DNA from: Verrucomicrobiota bacterium | Lineage (GTDB): Bacteria > Verrucomicrobiota > Verrucomicrobiia > Verrucomicrobiales > Akkermansiaceae | Length of the DNA stretch: 64,000 bases | Direction: 5' to 3' | NCBI GenBank assembly: GCA_018969605.1 | Contig: JAGWXY010000001.1 | Span: 1 to 64,000, forward strand | In this document: one piece after another, positions 20,135 to 28,700 of the stretch | Numbering within the stretch: position 1 is the first letter of the stretch | Layout: every line of letters begins with the position of its first letter | Position numbers and translations under genes: made by a program | Notes under the pieces: generated by a model | Database searches by the model: none | Seen by the model: only the letters and a program-made list of their open reading frames with translations | What the model was told of the DNA's origin: nothing

Positions 20135-20641
20135 TCAGTAATATTTCGGGTAACGAGCGGGCCTCGTGAGGTTATTGTAGATCAGGGCGAGAGCCAAAAT
20201 GATGAGCGCGCCGCTGAGCGTGGGAAACCACAGAAAGCTCCAGGCCGGTTTGGTTAGAAAGATGATCACGGGGTTCGAGCCGGCGGGCGGATGCACGATG
20301 CGCAGGGTCATCATCGAGGCGATGGCGGTGCCGGTCGCGAGGCCCATTCCCCACCAACATGGCCCGGTGAGGTGGAGAAAAATCAAACCGATGAGCGCTG
20401 TCAGCACATGGCCGCACAAGACATGCCGGGGTTGGGAAAAGGGTGCGTCGGGAAAGCCGAAGACCATGACGCAGGTGGCGCCGAAGGACCCGAGTACGAG
20501 GGGTGTGTTGGCGCGCGATGTGAGCCAACCGAGCAAGGCAATGGCCAGCGATCCGCCGAGCCAAGCGAAGGCAATGCTGCGCAGTTCCGGTCGAGGCGGG
20601 CGGGTTGCGCCATCGCCTTTCATTTTTTCGAGCAGTTTCAT
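20135..20641 (-). CDS. HPP family membrane protein
   Basis: 168 residues, four predicted membrane helices, and the family-defining HPP tripeptide in IVHPPAGSNPVI. The motif LVLGSFGATCVMVFG near residue 50 is also typical. HPP proteins are integral membrane proteins; some are linked to nitrite transport, but no specific role can be given. It lies downstream of fdh on the same strand with a terminator hairpin between them, so it probably has its own promoter. Confidence 0.88.
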   Translation of the reverse strand: MKLLEKMKGDGATRPPRPELRSIAFAWLGGSLAIALLGWLTSRANTPLVLGSFGATCVMVFGFPDAPFSQPRHVLCGHVLTALIGLIFLHLTGPCWWGMGLATGTAIASMMTLRIVHPPAGSNPVIIFLTKPAWSFLWFPTLSGALIILALALIYNNLTRPARYPKYY

Positions 20642-20651
20642 GGAAGTAAAA

Positions 20652-20691
20652 AAAATCGGCGGACCGGAATGGGCTCCGATCCGCCGATTTT
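20652..20691 (-). terminator. Rho-independent terminator of formate dehydrogenase gene
   Basis: A 12-bp stem, AAAATCGGCGGA (20652-20663) with TCCGCCGATTTT (20680-20691), is extended inside by CGGA/TCCG. On the minus strand it runs into a tract of Ts (read from the A run at 20648-20655). It lies 14 bases after the fdh stop. Confidence 0.88.
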
Positions 20692-20704
20692 GGTGTGTAG
20701 AGTT

Positions 20705-21907
20705 TCAGACTTTTTTGAAGCGAGCGGCCTCTTCAGCGCCTTTGGTGGCATTGCCAGCGCTGTAGGAATGAGCGCCAACGCCGGCGAGTTTACCGCCATC
20801 GACGATGAGGTATTCGCTGCGAATTGGTCGACCTTCAAACCAGCATTCCAGAATCTCGCGGGTGCCTGCGGCGTAGCGAGTCTGTGCGGAGAGGCTGGAG
20901 CCGGAAATGTGTGGGGTCATGCCGTGGTGCGGCATCGTGCGCCATGGGTGATCCTGAGGCGCGGGTTGAGGGAACCACACATCACCGGCGTAACCGGCGA
21001 GCTGTCCGCTTTCGAGCGCGCGCACGATGGCGTCGCGGTCGCAAATTTTTCCGCGAGCGGTGTTCACGATGTAGGCCCCGCGTTTCATCTTTGAGATGAG
21101 TTTCTCGTCGAAGAGGTGCTCGGTCTCGGGATGGAGCGGGCAGTTGATGGTGACCACATCGCAGACTTTGACCATGTCCTCGACGGTCGCGTGATAGGTG
21201 AGGCCGTATTCTTTTTCGACCGCTTCCGGCAGGCGGTGGCGGTCGGTGTAATGCAGCTTCATGTCGAAGGGCTTGAGGCGTTTGAGCACGGCCAAGCCGA
21301 TGCGACCAGCGGCCACGGTGCCTACGGACATGCCCTCAACATCGTAGGAGCGGGCCACGCAATCGGCGATGTTCCAACCGCCTTTAATAACCCAGTTGTA
21401 GGACGGGATGTAGTTGCGCACGAGGCCGAGGATCATCATCACGACATGTTCGGAAACGCTGATGCTGTTGCAGTAGGTCACCTCGGCGACGGTGATGCCG
21501 CGATCCATGGCGGCTTGGAGGTCGACATGGTCCGAGCCGATGCCGGCGGTGATGGCGAGCTTGAGCTTCGGAGCTTTGGCGATGCGCTCGGCCGTGATGT
21601 AGGCAGGCCAGAATGGCTGCGAGATCACGATGTCGGCATCGACGAGTTCCTTGTCGAGCGTGCAGCCTTCGCCATCCTTGTCGGAGGTGACGACCAGCGT
21701 GTGGCCTTGGGACTCAAGATACTTGCGCAGGCCGAGTTCGCCAGAAACGCTGCCGAGCAGCGAGCCGGGCTGGAAGTCGATTGCCTTGGGGGTGGGCAGG
21801 GTTTGACCGTCAGCATATTTCTCGAGTTTTGGGAGATCATCCCGCGCGTAGGTGCTTGGATATCCGGAGACGGGATCATCATAAAGGACGCAGACAATTT
21901 TAGCCAT
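20705..21907 (-). CDS. fdh: NAD+-dependent formate dehydrogenase
   Basis: 400-residue D-2-hydroxyacid-dehydrogenase-fold enzyme oxidising formate to CO2 with NAD+. It closely follows the methylotroph FDH pattern: MAKIVCVLYDDPVSGYP, QPFWPAYITAERI, TAGIGSDHVDL, TYCNSISVSEHVVMM (substrate Asn), GTVAAGRIGLAVLKRL (nucleotide loop), NTARGKICDRDA (catalytic Arg) and MTPHISGSS (catalytic His). It needs no metal, unlike Mo or W formate dehydrogenases. It gives NADH from one-carbon waste or from methanol-type oxidation. It is divergent from an isomerase operon across a gap with a large inverted repeat. Confidence 0.97.
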   Translation of the reverse strand: MAKIVCVLYDDPVSGYPSTYARDDLPKLEKYADGQTLPTPKAIDFQPGSLLGSVSGELGLRKYLESQGHTLVVTSDKDGEGCTLDKELVDADIVISQPFWPAYITAERIAKAPKLKLAITAGIGSDHVDLQAAMDRGITVAEVTYCNSISVSEHVVMMILGLVRNYIPSYNWVIKGGWNIADCVARSYDVEGMSVGTVAAGRIGLAVLKRLKPFDMKLHYTDRHRLPEAVEKEYGLTYHATVEDMVKVCDVVTINCPLHPETEHLFDEKLISKMKRGAYIVNTARGKICDRDAIVRALESGQLAGYAGDVWFPQPAPQDHPWRTMPHHGMTPHISGSSLSAQTRYAAGTREILECWFEGRPIRSEYLIVDGGKLAGVGAHSYSAGNATKGAEEAARFKKV

Positions 21908-21994
21908 GGTGTGTTAGTAGTTGTTGTTAGTTGTGTTAGATAAGGTTGCGCGTGCCGCGAAACCATTGGGGGGCTTTGTTGGTGGCTGGGGGAA

Positions 21995-22048
21995 GCGTTC
22001 GGTATGAGGGCTTAAATGATTTATCTTAAGTAAATTTGAACCGAACGC
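21995..22048. promoter_or_regulatory. Nested inverted repeats between fdh and the isomerase operon
   Basis: GCGTTCGGT (21995-22003) and ACCGAACGC (22040-22048) are exact 9-bp arms 36 bases apart. Inside lie CTTAA (22011-22015) and TTAAG (22026-22030). It sits in the 373-base gap between divergent genes, about 90 bases from the fdh start. It could be an operator pair or a cruciform; which regulator might bind is not visible. Confidence 0.45.
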
Positions 22049-22280
22049 CGGTAAGGGGTTTTGGGATTAATGCCTGCCGATCATGCAAGAGCGGCAACGC
22101 GATGCAATTCCTAAAGTGGGTTGAGTTGGAACTTTTTCACAAAGGCTAAAGCATGGGTATAGAACTACGGGCTTGTCAGACACCGACTTGCTTGCCAGAT
22201 TGCCTCAAGTAGCCACTGCCGAATGCGAAAAATATTTTGAAGCAGCAGGTGGCACTCATTCAAATTCCGTTCAAACCATC

Positions 22281-23126
22281 ATGTCCACCACTCCATCACT
22301 CAAGATCCACATCAGTTACTGGTCGCTTCTTCAAGAAGGCGATCCCATGACCGAGCAGGGGCTGCGCACCCATATGTCGCTCATCAAAGAAGCCGGATTC
22401 CAAGCTTACTGCGGGCGGGTCGACGCCCCCAAGCTCAAGGAATTGCTCAATGAATACGGATTGCGTTTTGGTGGTGCGTTTGACGCGGGGAGTGTTGAGC
22501 AATTCGCTCCGAAGATTGCGGCCTTCATGGCCATCGACAATGGCCCGATCAATTGCCAGCTCGCCGACCATGACACGCCAACCGACGAAGCGGTCGCATT
22601 GACCATCGCGTTGATGGCGGAGGCGAAAAAACAAAATGCGGAGGTGCATCTCGAAGTTCATCGGGACACCTGCACGGAAACTCCGGAAAAAACCGCGGCG
22701 ATTGTGGCTGGCTGCATCAAAGCCACTGGTGAGGCTCCCCGCGTGAACTACGACTTTTCCCACCCCGCAGTGGTGAAGCATCTGGTGCCATCAAACTACA
22801 TCGAGCGCCTGTTCGACGAGACCAACATTCCTGTCTTCCAGCAGTCCACCCTATGGCACATGCGTCCGTTCAATGGTCATCACTGCATGATTCCCATCAC
22901 CGACGGCAAAGGCAATTTTTCACCCGAATACGAAGACTGCCGCCCGTTCATTCGCCAAGCGCTCAAGTACTGGCTGGCCGGCCCGCGCCCGAACAACGAG
23001 CTCTGGGTTGTGCCCGAGCAAGGCACCACGGTTGGCTACAACCTTAGCTGCTTCCCGAACGTCTGGCAGGACACCGTTGCCCTCGGCAAGGACATCCAGC
23101 AAATGTGGAGCGAGCTCGTCGCGTAA
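22281..23126 (+). CDS. Xylose-isomerase-like TIM-barrel protein (putative sugar isomerase/epimerase)
   Basis: 281 residues. The spaced acidic and His residues (CQLADHD, VHLEVHRDTCTETP, NYDFSHPAVVKH, QQSTLWHMRPF) resemble the metal-binding barrel of the AP-endonuclease-2 / sugar isomerase superfamily. Exact substrate unknown. ATG 22281 (MSTTPSLKIHISYW) is chosen; a TTG-led extension to 22173 is open but looks non-conserved. It is followed after 31 bases by a beta-hydroxyacid dehydrogenase and then a hydrolase, which suggests a small sugar-acid pathway. Regulation with fdh through the shared upstream gap is possible. Confidence 0.72.
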   Translation: MSTTPSLKIHISYWSLLQEGDPMTEQGLRTHMSLIKEAGFQAYCGRVDAPKLKELLNEYGLRFGGAFDAGSVEQFAPKIAAFMAIDNGPINCQLADHDTPTDEAVALTIALMAEAKKQNAEVHLEVHRDTCTETPEKTAAIVAGCIKATGEAPRVNYDFSHPAVVKHLVPSNYIERLFDETNIPVFQQSTLWHMRPFNGHHCMIPITDGKGNFSPEYEDCRPFIRQALKYWLAGPRPNNELWVVPEQGTTVGYNLSCFPNVWQDTVALGKDIQQMWSELVA

Positions 23127-23157
23127 TGGACTTTTTTAACTCCCTGACAACCAACTT

Positions 23158-24045
23158 ATGAAAGACAAAAAAATCGGATTCGTTGGCCTAGGCCGGATGG
23201 GTGGCAACATGGCCCGTTGCCTCAAGGACAAAGGCTATCAAGTGGCCGCGGTCTACGACATCAACCAAAGCGTTGCCAGCGAGCTGGCCGCTGAAGTCGG
23301 AGCCACCGCATGCGGCAGCCTTGCGGAACTCACCGCTCAGTCGGACATCATCGTCACCGTCGTCACCAACGACAAGGCGATGGAGGCAATTTTCTACGGC
23401 GAGGACAACCTCTTCACCGGAGCCAGTGGTCGCGTCTTCATCAACTGCGCCACGCTCACTCCTGCGCTTCATGTTCAACTCGAAGCTGCGGCCGCAAAGG
23501 TCGGAGCGCAGTGCCTCGAGGCTTGCATGGCATCAAGCATTCCCCAAGCGCGCAATGGCGAACTTTTCCTCATGATCGGCGGCAGCAAAGAGCTCTTCAA
23601 TGCCACCAAGCCGCTGCTCGATGACCTCAGCAAGGCGCTTCACCATGTGGGTCCTGCGGGCAAGGCTTCGGAAGTCAAAGCCCTTGTGAACATGGTCATG
23701 AACATCAACACCGCCGCGCTGGCCGAAGGACTAGGCATCGGCGAAGCCCTGGGTCTTGACCTCGCCATGCTTTGCAAGGTCTTTAGCCAAACCGGTGCCA
23801 ACTCGCGCGTTCTCGAGACGGATGCGGAAGATATGATCAAGCGCGATCACGATTGCTTCTTCTCCGCCGAACACGCAGCCAAGGACTCTGGCATCGCCCT
23901 CGCGCTTGCCGCGTCCCAAGGCATCAATGCACCCTTGGCGAAAGCGACATTCGATCAATACTCGAAGCTCACCGAAATGGGCCTCGGGCAACTCGACAAA
24001 TCCGGCATCGCCGAACTCACCTTCAAGGGCCGCGCATTTTCCTGA
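23158..24045 (+). CDS. NAD(P)-dependent beta-hydroxyacid dehydrogenase
   Basis: 295 residues of the 3-hydroxyisobutyrate / tartronate semialdehyde reductase family. The N-terminal Rossmann motif is GFVGLGRMGGNMARCL, the substrate loop is MASSIPQARNGELFLMIGG, and the catalytic Lys lies in GPAGKASEVKALVNM. The C-terminal helical domain is complete. The family interconverts small beta-hydroxyacids and their aldehydes; the substrate cannot be read from sequence. It is the middle gene of a three-gene operon with an isomerase-like and a hydrolase gene, opposite formate dehydrogenase. Confidence 0.9.
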   Translation: MKDKKIGFVGLGRMGGNMARCLKDKGYQVAAVYDINQSVASELAAEVGATACGSLAELTAQSDIIVTVVTNDKAMEAIFYGEDNLFTGASGRVFINCATLTPALHVQLEAAAAKVGAQCLEACMASSIPQARNGELFLMIGGSKELFNATKPLLDDLSKALHHVGPAGKASEVKALVNMVMNINTAALAEGLGIGEALGLDLAMLCKVFSQTGANSRVLETDAEDMIKRDHDCFFSAEHAAKDSGIALALAASQGINAPLAKATFDQYSKLTEMGLGQLDKSGIAELTFKGRAFS

Positions 24046-24051
24046 TCCGCC

Positions 24052-24810
24052 ATGAACCAATCCATCAAAAATTACGCGGGCGAATCCATCGACTATAGCT
24101 TCGCCAGCGGTGATGCCGCTTTGAAAAAGCAAGGTTGGCTCGTGGTCCTCGGCCACGGCGTCACGGGCAACAAGGACCGTCCGGTGGTTGTCGATACGGC
24201 TGCGGCGCTGAATGCCGCAGGCTTCGATACGCTGCGTTTTTCGTTTGCAGGAAATGGTAATTCCGGCGGCGATTTTCGCGCCGCGACCATCTCGAAAGAG
24301 GTTGATGACCTGCGCGCCGTGCTCGATGCCGTCGCGGACACTGCTTCGAACATCTGCTACATCGGCCACAGCATGGGTGCGGCTGTCGGCGTGCTGACCG
24401 CGGCCAAAGACCAGCGGATCAAAGCACTGGTCTCGCTTGCGGGAATGATCGACACCAAGACCTTTGCCAATACCGAGTTTGGATCCGAAACCCCGGATGC
24501 CGGCGTGATGTGGGAAGAGGAAAGCTGTCCGCTCTCATCGGCATTCATGCGCGACCTTTGCGAGACGATCGAAAGCGTCGCGCCTCATGTTTCGGCAGTG
24601 CAAGCACCATGGTTGTTGCTTCATGGCAGCGCCGACGATGTTGTTCTGCCCCGCGATACCGAGCAGGTCCAAAGCATTAGGGGGGATGCGGTGAAAGTCA
24701 TCTTCATCGAGGGTGCCGATCACAGCTTCAACGAACCCGCGCACAAAGCCGCGATGACTGAAGCCGTGGTGTCATGGCTCGGGCAGCTCGCTCATGATCG
24801 TGCGAGTTGA
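24052..24810 (+). CDS. Alpha/beta hydrolase
   Basis: 252 residues with the hydrolase fold: oxyanion region VVLGHGVTGNKDRP, nucleophile elbow IGHSMGAA (Ser near residue 107), acid in LHGSADDVV, and His in GADHSF near residue 224. It looks like the dienelactone-hydrolase / serine aminopeptidase S33-like group, and no signal peptide is seen. It follows the dehydrogenase gene by 6 bases and is the last gene of that operon. Substrate unknown. Confidence 0.88.
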   Translation: MNQSIKNYAGESIDYSFASGDAALKKQGWLVVLGHGVTGNKDRPVVVDTAAALNAAGFDTLRFSFAGNGNSGGDFRAATISKEVDDLRAVLDAVADTASNICYIGHSMGAAVGVLTAAKDQRIKALVSLAGMIDTKTFANTEFGSETPDAGVMWEEESCPLSSAFMRDLCETIESVAPHVSAVQAPWLLLHGSADDVVLPRDTEQVQSIRGDAVKVIFIEGADHSFNEPAHKAAMTEAVVSWLGQLAHDRAS

Positions 24811-24831
24811 GGCAGCCGATCGCTGCTGGTT

Positions 24832-24913
24832 CAGCACCAGAACCCGCGTTGTGCTCGATTGTGGAAAGTGGAGAACTTTTTGGTTGTAGGCTCCGGGCGA
24901 GGATTCCCGGGAC
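24832..24913. repeat. Dispersed repeat family 1, copy B
   Basis: About 82 bp related to copies at 13513-13591 and 48752-48826. Shared words in order are AGCACCAGAACCC, TTGTGGAA, GAACTTTTTGGTTG, TAGGCTCCGGGCGAGG and CCCGGG. It follows the last gene of the hydrolase operon, like copy A after araD. Confidence 0.65.
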
Positions 24914-25069
24914 ACGTGGCGTGGGCCTTCCCGCGCGCCGCCTTTTGAGCAACATGCCATCACGCGGGCAGGCCCATGTTTCGTACCATAATCTATCCTG
25001 TAGATCACAGCCTGGAGAAATCAGTGGTTTCCGAGGCGGGTTTCGGGTTTATCTTCGTTCGTGAATCGC

Positions 25070-25504
25070 ATGCGCGTGCAGAAAATTTTGTTTTTGGCGG
25101 TGCTTGGTGCCGCATGTTTTGCGGGATGGGCATGGCTGCGGCCTTATGCGTGGAGAGTCGATCCTGCGGCGCGTTGTCAAATCGAAGGGGTCGAAATTTC
25201 CGAGGATCACGGCTTTTATTGGGTCGAGGTTTTTTTGAAAACCAATGAAGGCGAAGGGTTTGATCCGACCCGAGCGGTGATGATCGAAACGGCGGCGGGG
25301 CGTGAGATTAAGCCGGCGGATTTTCATTTTGCCGCACAGGCGGGAAGCGAGAGTCCGCGACTGAAATTTTGGCTCGAGTCTGCCGACCTCGCCGGGCGTC
25401 TTGAGCTTCGCATCAATGACGGCAAGCTTGTGCTGAAATCAAACGAGGGTCTGCCGCGGATCGCACGCTCCGGCAGCCTGCGCTTCACATCGCATCACTG
25501 GTGA
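25070..25504 (+). CDS. Membrane-anchored hypothetical protein upstream of coaX
   Basis: 144 residues with one N-terminal membrane helix (about 5-23, KILFLAVLGAACFAGWAWL) and a predicted beta-rich extracytoplasmic part. I do not recognise a family. The stop codon nearly touches the coaX start (1 base between), so the two are probably cotranscribed. GTG 25061 is an in-frame alternative start; ATG 25070 is preferred. Confidence 0.65.
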   Translation: MRVQKILFLAVLGAACFAGWAWLRPYAWRVDPAARCQIEGVEISEDHGFYWVEVFLKTNEGEGFDPTRAVMIETAAGREIKPADFHFAAQAGSESPRLKFWLESADLAGRLELRINDGKLVLKSNEGLPRIARSGSLRFTSHHW

Positions 25505-25505
25505 C

Positions 25506-26246
25506 ATGGCCTGGCTGATCATCGACAACTCCAACACGCGGACGAAGTTCGCCCTCGGCGATGAGCATGCTCTCGGCGCGTGGCGCGGAGTTTTACCCAC
25601 GACGGAAATTTCGCCCAACTCGCTCGAGCTGCTCACTTCGCAGCTTGATTTTTCGGCAGTCATGATTGGGTCGGTTGTGCCGGCCAAGGCGGCGGTGCTG
25701 CGTGATTATTTTGAGGGTCGCATGCCATGCCATTTTCTTGGTCATCGAAGCCCTCTCGGCATGGGCATCGATTACCCCGAGCCGGAAAAAATCGGTGCCG
25801 ACCGTCTCGCCAACGCCGTGGGCGTGTTGGCGCGTCATGGCGCACCGGCGATCGTGATCGATTTCGGAACGGCGGTGACCTTCGATGTCATTTCTTCGGA
25901 GTCCGCGTATTGCGGTGGTGTGATCGCGCCCGGCCTCGGTGCGATGTCGGGGTATCTGCCGCAAAAAACCGCGCTCTTGCCATCGATCGAACTCGAGGAG
26001 CCCGCCTCTGCGATCGGCAAATCCACCGAACACGCGATGCAGGTGGGCGCCGTTTTTGGTTACCGCGGCTTGGTACGCGAAATCACTGCAAAAATCCGCG
26101 CCGAACTTGCGGGTGAGCCAAAGATCATTGCCACTGGCGGTGATGCGGAGCTGATTGCAAAAGGCCTGCCGGAAATCCAAGCCGTCGATGCCGACCTCAC
26201 ACTCGAAGGCCTGCGGCTCGTTGCGGCGCGCGTGTTTGCGTCATGA
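25506..26246 (+). CDS. coaX: Type III pantothenate kinase
   Basis: 246 residues of the acetate-kinase/HSP70 fold. It has an N-terminal phosphate loop LIIDNSNTRTKFALG, where NSNTR takes the place of the usual GNTR/NSNT-type loop, the motif GADRLANAVGV, DFGTAVTFDVI, and the C-terminal IIATGGDAELI. It phosphorylates pantothenate in the first step of coenzyme A synthesis with ATP, using a monovalent cation. panD of the same pathway lies 30 kb away in this window. Confidence 0.93.
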   Translation: MAWLIIDNSNTRTKFALGDEHALGAWRGVLPTTEISPNSLELLTSQLDFSAVMIGSVVPAKAAVLRDYFEGRMPCHFLGHRSPLGMGIDYPEPEKIGADRLANAVGVLARHGAPAIVIDFGTAVTFDVISSESAYCGGVIAPGLGAMSGYLPQKTALLPSIELEEPASAIGKSTEHAMQVGAVFGYRGLVREITAKIRAELAGEPKIIATGGDAELIAKGLPEIQAVDADLTLEGLRLVAARVFAS

Positions 26247-26309
26247 TCGCAAGACATTTTCCGCTCATTCGCCATTTGATTTTTTTCCGTTCGCTGTTAG
26301 AAATGCAGG

Positions 26310-27047
26310 ATGGATATGCCTCATACTCGCAGCAACCGCCGTCAATTTGTCAAACTCAGTGCCCTTGCCGCAGGTGCGGTGATGCTTCCATCGCGCGCGA
26401 TGGCGCAAGCGCCCGCAGCTTTTTCGTTGCCCGCCTTGCCTTTTGCGTTCAACGCGCTTGAGCCGCACATCGATGCCCGCACGATGGAAATCCACCACGG
26501 CAAGCATCACGCCGCCTATGTCGCCGGGCTTAATGCCGCGTTGGAAAAAGTTCCCGAGCTAAAGGGCAAACCGCTCGAGGAAATTTTTGCGGGCATCGCA
26601 GCCGTGTCCGACGAATCCGTGCGCACCGCACTGCGCAATCACGGCGGCGGCCACTGGAATCACACATTTTTTTGGAACACCCTCGCGCCGACTGAAAAAT
26701 CAGGCGCGCCATCGCCGAAGCTGCTCAAGGCGATCGAGGCGTCCTTCGGATCGATGGATGACTTCAAGAAAGCCTTCAACGAAACAGCGACCAAGCGCTT
26801 CGGATCGGGCTGGGCGTGGCTGATCTCTGCCAATGGCAAGCTGCGCATCACCAGCACCGCGAATCAGGACAATCCGCTCATGAAAGGCATCGTCCCTGAT
26901 GCTGATCTCGGCACGCCCTTGCTCGGCCTCGATGTGTGGGAGCATGCCTATTACCTGCACTACCAAAACCGCCGCGCGGATTACATCAATGCCTGGTGGG
27001 GCGTCATCAATTGGGGCGAAGTTTCGCGCAAATTTGCGGCTCTTTGA
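26310..27047 (+). CDS. sodA: Superoxide dismutase, Mn/Fe type, with Tat signal
   Basis: 245 residues. An N-terminal twin-arginine signal (SNRRQFVKLSALAAGAV, Arg-Arg at 10-11, probable cleavage near AMAQA) precedes a complete SOD. Metal ligands by alignment are His62, His118, Asp208 and His212. GGGHWNH plus the Gln in NQDNPL favour the Mn-type or cambialistic form over strict Fe-SOD. Most Mn/Fe SODs are cytoplasmic; this one should fold in the cytoplasm and be exported, protecting the periplasm. The RR lies close after the start codon at 26310 or 26316. Confidence 0.94.
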   Translation: MDMPHTRSNRRQFVKLSALAAGAVMLPSRAMAQAPAAFSLPALPFAFNALEPHIDARTMEIHHGKHHAAYVAGLNAALEKVPELKGKPLEEIFAGIAAVSDESVRTALRNHGGGHWNHTFFWNTLAPTEKSGAPSPKLLKAIEASFGSMDDFKKAFNETATKRFGSGWAWLISANGKLRITSTANQDNPLMKGIVPDADLGTPLLGLDVWEHAYYLHYQNRRADYINAWWGVINWGEVSRKFAAL

Positions 27048-27103
27048 TCCTTCGGCCGAAAAAATCGAGTCGACCTTTGCGCCGCGATCCGGACAATGCG
27101 CGC

Positions 27104-27526
27104 ATGTCCGTACGCGACGACCTCAAAGATCTTTCACTGCTTGGCAAACCTGAACGTTTGCCCTCGTCGCCCTCCGAGGCGCGCCTCGAGGTGTTTCCCA
27201 ACCACCGCCCCGGCCGCCGATATTGGGTCACGCTCAACTGCCCGGAATTCACCTCGCTGTGCCCGGTCACCGGTCAGCCCGACAGCGCAAAAATCGTCAT
27301 CCGCTATGTGCCGGGCGAGACTTGTGTCGAGACCAAGAGCCTCAAGTTTTACCTCGCGTCATTCCGCAACGAGCCGTCATTCAACGAGGAAATCGTCAAT
27401 CGCATCCTCGATGACCTCGTCAAGGCGATGAACCCGCGCGAGATTGTCGTGCGCGGTGAATTTGCGCCGCGCGGCGGCATCCAGCTTACCGCCGAGGCCT
27501 CCTATCCCGAGAGCCCGGCATCTTGA
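27104..27526 (+). CDS. queF: NADPH-dependent 7-cyano-7-deazaguanine reductase QueF
   Basis: 140 residues, the short unimodular QueF of the tunnelling fold. The active-site Cys lies in FTSLCPVTGQPD, and the QueF motif CVETKSLKFYLASFRN is intact. It reduces the nitrile preQ0 to preQ1 for queuosine in tRNA. ATG 27104 (MSVRDDLKDL) is chosen; the frame is open upstream into the sod gene. queC starts one base after the stop codon, and the four genes queF-queC-queD-folE2 form one operon. Confidence 0.95.
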   Translation: MSVRDDLKDLSLLGKPERLPSSPSEARLEVFPNHRPGRRYWVTLNCPEFTSLCPVTGQPDSAKIVIRYVPGETCVETKSLKFYLASFRNEPSFNEEIVNRILDDLVKAMNPREIVVRGEFAPRGGIQLTAEASYPESPAS

Positions 27527-27527
27527 A

Positions 27528-28208
27528 ATGAAAGCCTGCGTCCTGCTGAGCGGTGGAATGGATTCGGTGACGGTGTTTCACCAGGCGCTGCGTGATGGCA
27601 TAGTGGCTGCCTGCCTATCCTTTGATTACGGCGCGAAACACAACACGCGGGAAATTTCTTTTGCCAAACTTCACGCCGATCGCGCGGGTGTGCCGCATCA
27701 TGTCGTGTCCTTGGATTTCATGGACCGCTTGTTCAAGTCCGATCTGCTGCGTTCGGGCGGCGAGATTCCGGAAGGTCATTACGCCGAGGAGTCGATGAAA
27801 AAAACCGTGGTGCCGTTTCGCAATGGCATCATGCTTTCGATCGCCGCCGGCTTTGCCGAAAGCATCGGCGCGGATGCGGTGACGATCGCCGCGCATTCGG
27901 GTGATCATGCGATTTACCCCGATTGCCGCGAACCCTTCATGCGGGCGATTGGCGAGGCGATGGAGCAGGGGACTTATGCGGGGATCAAGCTGCTGCGGCC
28001 GTTTATCGACATGGACAAGGCAGCGATCGCGCGGCATGGTGCCGAGCTTGGCGTGGATTTTGCCGAGACATGGTCCTGCTACAAAGGCGGGGAAATCCAC
28101 TGCGGCGTTTGCGGGACTTGCGTCGAACGCCGCGAGGCATTTCTTTTGGCCGGCTTGCAGGACCCGACAGTCTATGAGCAGACTCCCGAGCTGCCGCGGC
28201 TTTCCTGA
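27528..28208 (+). CDS. queC: 7-cyano-7-deazaguanine synthase QueC
   Basis: 226 residues. The ATP pyrophosphatase loop is LLSGGMDSVT at the N-terminus, and the C-terminal zinc site is formed by the cysteines of WSCYKGG and CGVCGTCVERR. It converts 7-carboxy-7-deazaguanine to preQ0 using ammonia and ATP. The start MKACVLLSGGMDS at 27528 fits the family; the frame is open upstream within queF. It lies between queF and queD. Confidence 0.95.
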   Translation: MKACVLLSGGMDSVTVFHQALRDGIVAACLSFDYGAKHNTREISFAKLHADRAGVPHHVVSLDFMDRLFKSDLLRSGGEIPEGHYAEESMKKTVVPFRNGIMLSIAAGFAESIGADAVTIAAHSGDHAIYPDCREPFMRAIGEAMEQGTYAGIKLLRPFIDMDKAAIARHGAELGVDFAETWSCYKGGEIHCGVCGTCVERREAFLLAGLQDPTVYEQTPELPRLS

Positions 28209-28232
28209 CCCCGCCCACCAGCTCACCACGCC

Positions 28233-28700
28233 ATGCCTTACCGGATTTGCAAATCGCTCGAGATCGAGAACGGCCACATGCTTTCGAAGCATCCCGACAA
28301 GTGCCGCTTCCCGCACGGTCACTCGCGCAAGGTCGAGTTTGTGATCGAGGCCGACGAACTCGATGCCAACGAAATGGTCTGCGATTTCAAAATCATCCGC
28401 GAGGCAATCGGCGATTGGCTCGACTTGCTCGATCATGCGCTCTGCATGAACACGGCGGATCCTGCTTACGAGGATTTTAAATCGCGCTACGGCGAAAGAG
28501 TGATCGGATTTGAAAACCAAGACCCGACCACCGAGTTGATGGCGCGCGCGATTTTTGATCACACGCGCAAGGCGCTCGAGGCCTACGCGAAGCAATCCGC
28601 CACCCGCTACCATCTCCGCTCCGAAGTCCGCCTCGTGAAGGTGCGCCTTTGGGAAACCTCCTCATCGTGGGCGGAATACGAGGCCCCTGTATTGAAATGA
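28233..28700 (+). CDS. queD: 6-carboxy-5,6,7,8-tetrahydropterin synthase QueD
   Basis: 155 residues of the PTPS/QueD tunnelling fold. Zinc ligands lie at His15 (IENGHMLS) and in the CRFPHGHS block (catalytic Cys plus HxH). DFKIIREAIGDWLDLLDHALCMN is the family middle, and a catalytic Glu is expected near the C-terminus in RLWETSSSWAEY. It makes carboxytetrahydropterin from dihydroneopterin triphosphate. Its last codons overlap the folE2 start (ATGA), which couples it to the enzyme making its substrate. Confidence 0.93.
   Translation: MPYRICKSLEIENGHMLSKHPDKCRFPHGHSRKVEFVIEADELDANEMVCDFKIIREAIGDWLDLLDHALCMNTADPAYEDFKSRYGERVIGFENQDPTTELMARAIFDHTRKALEAYAKQSATRYHLRSEVRLVKVRLWETSSSWAEYEAPVLK

Noticed and set aside
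22173-22280. 36-codon N-terminal extension of the TIM-barrel gene from TTG
   Set aside because: The residues have no family similarity, and the ATG at 22281 gives the normal start.
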